Below, in pieces: positions 7,751 through 16,277 of a stretch of 24,912 nt of DNA. The stretch is from Jimgerdemannia flammicorona (Eukaryota; Mucoromycota; Endogonomycetes; Endogonales; Endogonaceae). The first letter of the stretch is position 1. Every line of letters begins with the position of its first letter. The position numbers and the translations under genes were made by a program. The notes under the pieces were generated by a model. The model was given only the letters and a program-made list of their open reading frames with translations, made no database searches and was not told the DNA's origin. Where the stretch lies: NCBI GenBank assembly GCA_003990745.1, contig RBNI01001033.1, positions 1 to 24,912 of the forward strand, read 5' to 3'.

Positions 7751-10533
7751 TTAGCAGCCTGAGCCCCACCAAGACTTCAGACACATATATGTCTGGATTG
7801 TCTCAGTATTCAGTATATACCTCTTTGGGGCAATGAGATCCACCCTATCTGAGAATACCTGCTCGATGGGAGTACTAGAGGCAGGAATTGCCAAGTAGTC
7901 CTGAGCTATACCATACAGGCTGGGGAAGTCCATTTGATGCAGCTGCACACTCCAGTGAATAGAGTGGTAGTTAGATTGGTGGGTTAAATTGGCCCAATAC
8001 CCACCTGATAACTCATCTTCCACTAGTTGAGCATCTCCACACCCTCCAGCAGAATCACATGGTTACTGGTGAGATAAATGATAAGTTTTTCTATTGATGG
8101 CAGCTCTTCCACTAACAGCTCTCTCTTCCTCTTTCTGCTGAAGTAAATGTGGGACAGGAGGGATCCCTCAGTATATTCATCTGGACTTTGGCTGGAATCT
8201 TGCAGTGGTGCATAGTTTTTCCGGTACACTTCAATTATGGCCTGCTTGGTTCTCTCAATGAAGTACTGCTTCCAGCCTTAATCTTTATGGTATTGTAGCT
8301 TTAAGCATAGGTCCAGCACTGTTCAAAGAAAAGAGAGTGAGTTTTTGCAGAGATTTCTCTGTTTTGGAAGGAGCAATGGCCATATGCTGATATCAATATA
8401 TCTATACTGATTGAGTATATAGTGGTATCTGTTTTAGAGTAGTATTTTCTAAGCTTGCTTAGAGCAACCTCTATGATGTCTCTCTGATCTGAGCTTAACC
8501 ATAAATCACCACAACCCTCTAGCCTATCCTTGAGCTTATCCTCTAGCTAGTCAATTAGAAGGTTGTATACTGATATTGCAGAGCTTATTGTTGGGGCCAT
8601 TTGTGACTATATCCTTCGTACAATCATTGAAATACTGGCAGTTATATATGGTGAGGTATTGCATTGTGCAGAGGCAGACAAAACAAATATAGAGGCAAAC
8701 AAAATGAGTGTAGAGCTAGAGCAATCACTACTTACTTCCAAAACTCTGACAACATTCCTAAGTATATCCCACTTACTTTTACCTAGAGCCTCATCTCATA
8801 TTTCCTTGTCAGCAGCTACTGTTGAATCTATTGGCTTTTTTTGTTTTTTTTTTTTTAAAAAATAAATCTTCAATCATCTGAAATAAGTTGCTTCAGCCAA
8901 CTGAAGAAAAAAAGAACATATACTATAGCAAACTCCAGTATGTGCTGGATCATTGCAAATGTTGAGTTCTAATATATACAGACATCCAATATAAGCTCTT
9001 TCAGGGCTAAACTGATTACCCTACACTGCACAGCGAATTTGTCTTATTATTGTGAGGATGATCAGACCAATACAACCAGTTTGCACAGCTTGGAAATTAT
9101 ACTCAGAGCCCCTCCTCTCTTGGATGTTTTATCTATGTGTGTAAGATAGTCTTAAATAGTGAGGTTCAGTATGTGGGCCTGATATTGTACATAGCAGCTT
9201 TCTGTACTGAAGGTCATATTTTCCTATTTGAGGCTGGCTACTAAAACTTGGAAAAATGTTAAGTTGTTTGTAGCATTATCTATCATAATGGCCAAAATCT
9301 GTACTTAAAATATTTGGTTGGTGAATTTATGTGAAAATAAATAACCAATAAAATCTGTTTTATTTTAAGACCTCTCTCAAAATACCAACCTGATAGTAAG
9401 CCTCCCTTTTTTATCTTAGTTGTGATCCCAAGCCCCCGAATACAACTAATAAAAGCATCTGCAATATTGTCTCTAGAATGAGGGTCAGCAAGTTTGATAA
9501 AGTCAAGGGTAAGAGATTTAAGCTGCCAATTGAGGTCAATTCAATGACTGGTAATACTCCAAAATGAAATTACATTAGAGGATGTCCATGTATTGATCAT
9601 AAATAAAATTTTGCCTGCTGGATTTTGCTTATTGAATGTGAGGTTAAATTGGTGAGCTCTTTATAAAAATATATATATAATTCAGCTTGCAAAGATCACA
9701 GTGCTGCCCTTATTTTATCTGAAGTATCTGGCAGAGATTGTCATGCTCCTTCCTATAGGCCTCCAGGACATCTTTGTGAATAGTATCAGTACTTGGCAAA
9801 TATAAATCATGCTTGAGGAGGCCAAAGATACTATGCAATTGATCACTCTCGATGGTTGTGAATGGCTGGTCTATGCACACAATCTAGCAAATGAGCTGAT
9901 TTCGAAATTCTGTCAAAGAGTATGGCTAAATATTTTTGATTAAATAGAGTTGTTGGAACAGAAATGGTCAGACAATCAGATAAACATACCCACTATAGCT
10001 TGGATGTCAATTTTATTTATCTCCATGTTCTTTTTGATTTTGTCAGAGTACTTGTCTTTTTTGTATTAATACATATTTGAAGTTGTATCACTAAGCATTT
10101 TGAACTTCTAGCTGATACAGTTTATAGAGGTGGATGAAACAGTATCATATATGTATCAAACAAAAAGTATCAGTTATATCAATAGGTGTGTCTTAATTTT
10201 TTACCTGCAATAATTACAAATAACATCATCTCCTATCTTAGTACAATGTTGCCAGATTTCAGAGTGAGGATTGTGTGAAAGGTGTGGAACTATTAGGGAT
10301 GTTTGAATTGAAGCATCATTAGTACTGTGAACTATTGAAGACTGATCTGTCAACATATGTATTTGTGTATTTATATATATATATATATGTTTGTGTATAT
10401 ATATATTATATATATGGACATGTCCAGCATATGAGTCATGTAGAGGATTTGGATTGGAGGATTCAGTTGAAGGATTCAGATAAGGATTTGTATTGAAGGA
10501 TTTGAATTGAAGGATTTGAATTGGAGAATTCAA
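7751..10533 (-). pseudogene. Decayed hAT-family transposase
   Basis: In minus-strand order: a BED zinc finger remnant (SEIWQHCTKIGDDVICNYC, about 10259-10204) with its aromatic Trp and C-x2-C; the RNase H-like core with KILFMINTWTSSN...FWSIT and DLNWQLKSLTLDF (about 9610-9500); DNATNNLTFFQVL (about 9290); AHILNLTI (about 9150); LILDV...NSTFAMI (about 9000-8950), the hAT D..TRWNST block; PVFQ*LYEGYSHKWPQ; and the C-terminal dimerisation domain (8023-7751) with LAIPASSTPIEQVFS and LKSW. hAT transposases excise and insert the element as oligomers. About 2.8 kb would give roughly 900 codons, near the normal size. Stops and frame changes are frequent throughout, so no active enzyme is made. Confidence 0.85.
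10370..10420. repeat. TA-rich simple repeat
   Basis: Runs of TATATATATATATATATG and TATATATATTATATATATG lie next to the probable 5' end of the transposase reading. Simple sequence; a promoter role is possible but unsupported. Confidence 0.7.
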
Positions 10534-10680
10534 ATTGGAGAATTTGGATTAAGTGATTCAGATTGAGTGATTTGGATTGAGTGATTAAGATTAAGTAATT
10601 CAGATTGAGTGATTCAGATTGAGGTGGTTCAGATGGGTGATTTGGATGGAGTAATTCAGATAGAGTGATTTGGATTAATC
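10440..10680 (+). repeat. 14-bp subterminal tandem array, right hAT end
   Basis: Long run of GATT(C/T)(A/G)GATTGAGT-type 14-base units, in phase over much of 10550-10610 and looser before and after. It mirrors the 14-bp array inside the left end. Together they bracket the element and are probably transposase binding sites, as for subterminal repeats of studied hAT elements. Confidence 0.75.
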
Positions 10681-10779
10681 CAAGTTGATTCAGATGGCTT
10701 CAGATTTGAGATTCAGATCAAACCATCATGTGATGAATCAAATCTGGATTTGATTCAAATTAACTTGTTCAGAGCACTA

Positions 10780-10787
10780 CCTGTAAG
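10780..10787 (+). repeat. Right target-site duplication of the hAT element
   Basis: CCTGTAAG follows the right terminal repeat; partner CCTGCAAG at 4258-4265. The single difference is a C/T transition, the commonest mutation type in this window. Confidence 0.85.
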
Positions 10788-11400
10788 TTTAGTCTCTTTT
10801 AAGAAAAGTAGCCAAATACAAGTCTCTACTATTAAGAACCTCACTGATAAAATGGATAAGTTACTCAAAATTGCTACCATAAATCTCCAGAAGGCCCAAT
10901 AGTATCAAGTCAAGTATACTGATAAGAAATACCATAATATTACTTACACTATTAGTGATCAAGTCCTACTATCTACTGAGAATCTTTTATTGAATAAGTT
11001 CTAACTGAAGTACATTAGATCCTTCAAGATTACTGAACAAGTCTCTACTTCCTCCTACTATCTCAAGTTATCTGAAACCATGAGAGTATACTTAGTCTTT
11101 TATATATATATCACACTTCAAGATCTGAAACCAGTCACCACTCTACTCTGGTTAAATTCCCAAGCCATCTATACTCATGATTATTGAAGATTATATTGAA
11201 TATAAAGTTAAGAAAATTCTTGACAAGTGAATCTACTACTATCATTCTGAATACATATCTGATTAAGTAGATAAGCTATCCTGAATATAATGCTATCTGA
11301 AAACCACTGATCAATCTCAAGAACTCTCAAGACCTAGTTTAAGACTTTATGACAAAACAGATTGCTCAATCTCTATAGTGACTTTCTTAAATTATTGATG
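10788..11400 (+). pseudogene. Gypsy-1 integrase C-terminal part and probable chromodomain remnant
   Basis: The integrase reading resumes after the hAT insertion with STIKNLTDKMDKLLKIATINLQKAQ (about 10825-10900), then a basic segment and ISDQVLLST...NKF*LKYIRSFKI, matching the C-terminal GPY/F region. From about 11180 a reading EDYIEYKVKKILD...SEYI...TDQ resembles a decayed chromodomain (EVEKILDSR...YLVKWKGY...TWEP). Chromodomains place this element among chromoviruses, which insert near chosen chromatin marks. The chromodomain call is by partial pattern only. Confidence 0.6.
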
Positions 11401-11660
11401 ACCTATAGTAATAATCAGTGTCTTATATATCAGAAGTTTACTTTAGGACCCCAGAACTAGCAGAATATCTAATAAATAAGAAGTTCATCAAAATGAGGCT
11501 ACTAGCTGGGTTTGAACTTCTTTTAGTTAGTTAGTCTAGTAATAGGCCCTCTGCTCTATATGAGAATGGCTAGTTCTTACTAATATATATGTTTGAGAAA
11601 TTTTGGTTAAGTATATTTAGTCTTATAAAATCTAAGAACTTAATGAGGATATTAATTCTT
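11401..11660 (+). other. Gypsy-1 3' region before the polypurine tract
   Basis: Degenerate sequence downstream of the chromodomain-like region. One short reading (EVYFRTPELAEYLINKKF, about 11440-11500) is coding-like but I cannot assign it. It ends at the polypurine tract. Confidence 0.4.
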
Positions 11661-11673
11661 AAGGAGGGAGAGA
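11661..11673 (+). other. Gypsy-1 polypurine tract
   Basis: AAGGAGGGAGAGA directly precedes the LTR start. It is the expected plus-strand priming site of an LTR retrotransposon and fixes the 5' edge of the 3' LTR. Confidence 0.8.
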
Positions 11674-12137
11674 TATAATAATTTTATAACTATATTTTAG
11701 TCTTAGTATTTTTTTGCATCTTTTGCCAGTCTTTTCTTATCTTTTCTTATATATTTTACTATGTTTCAGTATTTTCCAAATGCCTAGAAATCTTCTCTTG
11801 GTACTAAGAAACCATTAGAACATTCTTGTCTTTTCTTAATGATAAGTCTCTTATCTTAGCTAGTTATAGAACCTTTTGGAACATTGTAGAATATTGTTAA
11901 TCATCTTTACTAAGAACCTATTTCTTGGCTTTTCTCTTCTTTTCTGAGATCCTTCTGGATCTTTCTTTCAGATTCTATATAAATATCCTTATTTTCTGCT
12001 TGAATAAACCTCAGAATATTTTCTTCTAGAATTTCTTTGAGAATACTTGAACCTATAAGTATCTCTTTGAGCTACTTTAGGCCTACTAGAATTACTAGTC
12101 TTAGCTGCTTCCTCTTAAAGAAACTAGAACTATTACA
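11674..12137 (+). mobile_element. Gypsy-1 3' LTR (464 bp)
   Basis: The segment begins TATAATA (probably TGTAATA before a G-to-A change) right after the polypurine tract and ends TATTACA, the matching inverted terminus. It contains TATAAATA (11978-11985) and TGAATAAACCTCAG (12001-12014). CpG is essentially absent. Its tail resembles 545-600 near the other end of Gypsy-1. Confidence 0.7.
11978..12014 (+). promoter_or_regulatory. Gypsy-1 LTR core promoter and polyadenylation module
   Basis: TATAAATA and TGAATAAACCTCAG are 23 bases apart start to start, the same arrangement as in LTR-C and Gypsy-2. The 14-base block survives intact in an otherwise heavily mutated LTR. Confidence 0.6.
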
Positions 12138-14313
12138 GATTATTCATTTTGGGCAGGCTTGATTCATATAGATCAGATAGATCAAATATACCTCTGGATA
12201 ATTAACCATGAAGAATATACGTAACTACTAGATAGTAATTACAAAGTTTGCTATCTAGTCTATGTATAATAATACCACTATAAAATATATTTATAATCAG
12301 TTATTAAATAATAAAATTTTTATCTAAACAATTTTGTAATTATAAATATTATCTTTTTTTTTTACTTTAGATAGTCTGCGAAGTATCCATGACATATATC
12401 TATAATATAGAACTGCTTTCACTTTACAGAAGAAGTCTTTTTCAGTCTCCTTAAGAGTCTCTTCAATAATTGGAAAATATGCAATTACTGGGAATACATT
12501 TCATAAATATGTTCACTAAATACATTTAGGAAGATTGTTAATAGAAATATATAGCAGATATATTTTGATACATCCAAGTAGATCATAATATATTTGGTCA
12601 ATTCCAAGTAATACCAGAATTACTGTTACACTAAGTGGAAGTTTCTTCTATAGTTTGGAAAAAAAATTATAGTCTACAAATAGTAAGTATACTGACTGAT
12701 TATGTGTGAACTTAAAATTAATTATTATTTTACCTGTATTTGCTATCAAAAATCACTTTAATATATCTTAAAGTACTTTCATATACTATCTGCTATATAG
12801 TGTTTCTCTATTTCAAATTTTATATTATTCTTGAACAAAGTATTTAATATTATATAGCTTACATAGAACAATAAATAGATCTCAATAAAATAGCACATAT
12901 TCACCAGTCTAAGTTTCAGATATATGAGTGATATTAAAAACTTTATAATTGAAAGACTAATTTAAAAAAGAGAATTACTGAATATTCATTAATTTAACAG
13001 GAACATTAACTATTTAATTATGTACTACTCTATTTATGGCTACTATATCTAAAAGTTTTATCATCTTTCTTGAGTTTGCGAACTAGAGGGACCTATTCAC
13101 CATTGAAATTCTTCTATCTATAAATATATTAAGAAGTTTATCTATAATCTTTCAGGATATATTTCTACTTCAAAACAATAGATTCATAAGCCAAATTTCT
13201 CCATAATTCTTTCAAGGATATAAAAGTTTAGAAATAAATTTATTATGCTGTATAAGTACTTTCTTACTATTGATAATTTGACCATTAGTTGGTTTATAGA
13301 TAATATAATTCTTACTGAACTTCAATATAGTAGATGGGCTTCTCTGATCTTGAATTGAATTATTATTCTCTCTGAATGATTGTCTTTTCTCTTGAATTAA
13401 ATTGTTATTTTTGCTGAATGATGGGCTTTCCTGTTCTTGAATTGAAAATAGACTATTATTGCTAATATTATCTTGAATTATATATATATACTTAGCATGA
13501 TTATCTGAAATCTTTCAAGTTTGTTTATATAGATTGCTCAAACTTGAAATATGTGTAGAATTTAAGATTAACTCATAAACTGTAGATGAATTCATAGATA
13601 ATAGTAGTATAATATTAAAGTTATTAAAATCTTGACAAACTGGAAATTCAAGGATAGACTTATTATTCTGATATCATATAAATATATCATATATCTTGTA
13701 GATATATTAAGTCAATCCTGAGACAGATTTATACTTTAGGTTTCAATATGAGCAAAAAAGCTTCATATTGATATTAGGTTTGAAGTAGAGAAGAATTTGA
13801 AGGACAATATGAATTTTAACAGTAAGTTTGTAATTACAAAACATGTTGGCCTAAAATGGAATTCTTTATCTTATTGACTTTATACTTTTGCCCTTAATGT
13901 ACTTGCTTATTGTACTTGTTTAATGTATACTTGTTTAATATACTTACTTAGTATACTTACTTACTTAATATATACTTATTTAATATACTTATGTTTTATT
14001 ATATTAACTAAACTCATTATATCATCATATTAACTAAATGTAAGTAAGCAAGCTTTACATTCACTTATTAGACTTTCTGACAAAATCTGCATATATATAT
14101 CTATTATGAATATTATAGATATAAAAAGAGATCTTTATCTAGAAGAATTGTGTCTTTTCTTATCCCCCCCCCTCTCTATCACAATCTCTTCATATTTAAA
14201 GATAATAGATTACATCCTAAGATGAACAAAATATACTTCAGTATGAATAATAAGTACTAAGCTATGAATAATATATACCAAGCTATAAACAAATTATATC
14301 AGTTCTGTAAAAC
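12138..14313. other. AT-rich orphan region with faint coding traces
   Basis: About 2.2 kb of very AT-rich sequence without a convincing gene. On the minus strand, about 12520-12361 gives a short coding-like reading (IAYFPIIEETLKETEKDFFC...RYMSWILRRLS), and about 13450-13040 gives a Gln/Asn/Ser-rich reading followed by NYIIYKPTNGQIINSKKVLI, vaguely like the YxxYxP...GKxIxSRDV motif of Copia elements. Neither is enough for a call. There are also a C9 tract (near 14165) and a diverged tandem repeat. It is probably an old, heavily mutated transposon remnant. Confidence 0.4.
13895..13995. repeat. TACTT(A/G)TTTAATATA-type degenerate tandem repeat
   Basis: About six imperfect units of 15-19 bases built from TACTTGTTTAATGTA / TACTTATTTAATATA. 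Length varies between units. No function seen. Confidence 0.6.
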
Positions 14314-14415
14314 TAAAGTATAGTAGACCACAGATAGACTACAGATCATAAAGGTACACAAAACTAAAGAGCAGACCATGAATAGACTGCACCAGACCAC
14401 AAAGGTATACAAAAC
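14314..14415 (+). repeat. Two-copy 51-bp tandem duplication
   Basis: 14314-14364 and 14365-14415 both run from TAAAG to GGTA(C/T)ACAAAAC and share AGACCA(C/T)-GA-ATAGACT with transitions and a small internal indel. It lies just outside the inverted LTR segment. Confidence 0.65.
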
Positions 14416-14423
14416 CAAGCAGA

Positions 14424-14956
14424 CTAGCAAGCGAACCAAAACATAATGGACTTCTCTTGAAAATGGACTCATTCTTTGTATCGGAAAGTGGACCGGAGTG
14501 GGAAAGAGACAAAGCTCACAATCTCCTAGTAGTGGCTGTAGAGCAGGCGTTTCTCCTAAGTGTTGCAATCTAATTCCTTTAGGATCAAGTGGCTTTTGGC
14601 AGGCATATCTCTCAAAGTGTAGTAGGCAGACTTGTCTTTTGCTTTGTATTTCGGAACTGAGGTTTATTCACTCTTGTCTCTGGGGTAATTTATACAAGTT
14701 GGTTGCTATCTGGTTACTATGTGGCTAACTATAGGTCTGCTACTTATAGCAGGTATACAGAGTCTGTATGGTGTACAGGACCTATACAGTATACAGAGTC
14801 TGTACAGTGTACAGAGTCTGTACAGATAAACAGACCCTTTCTGGTATCTCTGGCTATTTATATAGTTTTCCACAGCAATGGTTGCTGGTTACTATGCTGT
14901 GTGTTCATGTCATCTGGTTAAGATATAATTCAGGTGATACGTTTTGGTTTGTCACA
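14424..14956 (-). mobile_element. 5' part of the Gypsy-2 LTR, in inverted orientation
   Basis: The sequence is the reverse complement, at high identity, of the first about 532 bases of the Gypsy-2 3' LTR (23767-24298), with the LTR start TGTGACA read backwards at 14950-14956. The inner limit equals LTR position about 24297-24299, the same place where the direct copy at 15353 begins. The two pieces add up to one whole LTR, so this is best explained by an inversion of 14424-15352 that flipped the first part of the 5' LTR with its neighbouring DNA. It includes the U3 18-bp array and the core promoter (14657-14694). Confidence 0.85.
14657..14694 (-). promoter_or_regulatory. Inverted Gypsy-2 core promoter
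   Basis: The minus strand carries TATAAATT (14694-14687) followed by TGAATAAACCTCAG (14670-14657), as in the intact orientation at 24029-24066. After the inversion it points away from Gypsy-2, so the element's own 5' promoter is lost for it. Confidence 0.65.
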
Positions 14957-15006
14957 CTATAATACACAAACTATAATTTACAAACTCATTTCCAAAAATA
15001 ACTTAC

Positions 15007-15317
15007 CTATTTCTTTTTCTATCTTGCTTAACTATCTGTTTTGTATATCTGATCAAATGAGCCTCTACATCATCCTGAAGTACCTCATCATCTAGAAGCA
15101 CCTCATTATTCAGAAGTATCTTATCATCCAGAAGCATCTCATTGTTCAAAAGCACCTCACTATATGGAAATATCTTGTCATTCTGAATTATAAGCTTCAA
15201 TCATTCATCATCTCTACCTTGTTTGCCACCTCCACCTTATTCACTAACTCTATCTTTATCTTGATCTTACACAGTCTTTTGCTGTTTAGCTACTCTCTTA
15301 TTGAAGTTAGAAGCCAT
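15007..15317 (-). pseudogene. First exon of an unrecognised gene broken by Gypsy-2 insertion
   Basis: From the minus-strand ATG at 15317-15315 a reading MASNFNKRVAKQQKTV continues to AG|GTAAGT, a consensus fungal 5' splice site near 15007, about 104 codons. Three in-frame stops (two TAA, one TGA) fit C-to-T in CAA, CAA and CGA. The N-terminus is basic; residues about 50-82 are an acidic LL(D/N)(D/N)E repeat encoded by 18-bp units; the end is basic (KQDRKRNR). The intron begins just before the LTR edge at 14956. It may be a host gene or part of another transposon. I recognise no family. Confidence 0.45.
15066..15191 (-). repeat. Seven in-phase copies of an 18-bp minisatellite inside the broken exon
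   Basis: Units of exactly 18 bases, consensus CTCATCATCCAGAAGCAC (plus strand), run at 15066, 15084, 15102, 15120, 15138, 15156 and 15174. Translated on the minus strand they give a six-residue repeat of the type VLL(D/N)(D/N)E. The frame-keeping unit supports the coding call. Confidence 0.85.
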
Positions 15318-15352
15318 AAACTTACTGGTATTGACCTTGTTCAGGTGTGATG

Positions 15353-16238
15353 CAGATAAGCCTGAAGACTTTTGCCCTTCCGCCGCATTCCCAGAGAGTC
15401 TGCCTTTCTTACCACAAGCCAGTTTCTGACACAACTTTGCAGTGGAGCCAGTCTATGACATAACCCCATGCAAACAAAGCCAGTCTTTGACGTAACTTGT
15501 CAAGAATCTGCGCCATCGTATTCCCAGTTGAATCCGCCATTCCCAAGTTATCCGCATTCCCAGAAGCCCGCCGATTCAGGAAGAATCTGCATCATCTGAG
15601 TAGTATTCCCAGAAGAGCCCAATTCACGACATCCGAGTTATTTCCCAGAAGCCCGCCGATTCAGGAAGAATCCACGTCATCTGCCATTTTCAAGTTATCC
15701 ACATTCCCAGAAAACCTGCGCCATCTGAGTAGTATTCCCAATCAAAGCCAAACCTGCAACATCCAAGTTATCCGAGTTACCCGAATTATCCACTGCCAAG
15801 TTATTCGTTATTCCCAGTGAGCCTAAGAAGAATTAATGCCATACGATTCCCAGTGAGCCAAATCGAGTTATCCGCCAAATCCGCATAAGGAGAACTGCTA
15901 AATTGCCAGATCGTCACGCTATACAAAGATCATCGCATCAAGACCGTCACCCAGAAATCGCATACTTTTGGAAATTACCTCACTACACAAAATTGCACCA
16001 TTCCCAGTTAACCTAAGAAGGAAGTCCATTCATATACAAATCGCCGCTATACCTAGAGAACCATCCTAATAAGGAAACCGCTTGCAGATATCCAGATTGA
16101 CTATTATACTGCTAAACACCAAGGACCTCAGGAATTATAGAACATTTTGTTACTTTTTGACAAAGTAACTGAGGGCTCAAGCCATACTACACCACCCCCC
16201 CACCTTGTAATTTGCCTCCATTGAGCTGGCATGTTACA
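15353..16238 (+). mobile_element. Remaining 3' part of the Gypsy-2 5' LTR
   Basis: This is the direct-orientation continuation of the Gypsy-2 LTR from LTR position about 24297, ending TGTTACA at 16232-16238 two bases before the primer binding site. Over 15353-15912 it aligns with 24297-24863, with many differences being CpG against TpG or CpA. It holds about eleven ATTCCCA(G/A) motifs. With the inverted piece the full LTR is about 1.42 kb. Confidence 0.85.
15380..16010 (+). repeat. Dispersed ATTCCCAG motif and longer internal duplications in the LTR
   Basis: ATTCCCA(G/A), or TTTCCCAG, occurs about eleven times, often inside a longer unit with GCCCGCCGATTCAGGAAGAATC (two copies, about 15566 and 15651) and (C/T)GAGTAGTATTCCCA (two copies). 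The 3' LTR carries the same pattern. One copy at 15519-15531 is perfectly complementary for 13 bases to 16248-16260 at the primer binding site. Confidence 0.75.
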
Positions 16239-16240
16239 TT

Positions 16241-16260
16241 TGGGGGCTCAACTGGGAATA
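16241..16260 (+). other. Gypsy-2 primer binding site (candidate)
   Basis: TGGGGGCTCAACTGGGAATA begins two bases after the LTR end. It starts with TGG, complementary to the CCA end of a tRNA, as a minus-strand primer site should. Which tRNA it matches cannot be settled without the host tRNA set. Confidence 0.65.
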
Positions 16261-16277
16261 TTTTAAAATCGACATGA

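Larger units (their letters stand above)
4266..10779 (-). mobile_element. Decayed 6.5-kb hAT DNA transposon nested in Gypsy-1
   Basis: The ends are TAGTACTCTGAA on the left (4266-4277) and, on the opposite strand, TAGTGCTCTGAA on the right (10768-10779), differing by one transition. They are flanked by 8-bp target duplications. Inside are subterminal 14-bp arrays at both ends, a minus-strand hAT transposase remnant (about 10530-7750), a plus-strand multi-exon gene remnant (about 4662-6747) and five minisatellite arrays. CpG is strongly depleted and the transposase is full of stops, so the copy cannot encode its own movement. At 6.5 kb it is long enough to hold a second gene beside the transposase. 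Confidence 0.85.

Noticed and set aside
8563..8865. 100-codon plus-strand open frame
   Set aside because: It is antisense to the transposase remnant (PVFQ...LYEGYSHKWPQ on the other strand), so it is a shadow.
10201..10533. Separate small gene on the minus strand
   Set aside because: Its end is the BED finger of the hAT transposase and its start runs into subterminal and TA repeats, so it is the broken 5' end of that gene.
13040..13450. Minus-strand Copia-like motif (YxxYxP...GQIINSKKV)
   Set aside because: Only one weak motif, without RT, RNase H or LTRs in order, so no Copia call was made.
15066..15191. CRISPR-like regularly spaced repeat
   Set aside because: Units are contiguous 18-bp tandem copies without unique spacers and encode a peptide repeat; eukaryotic context.
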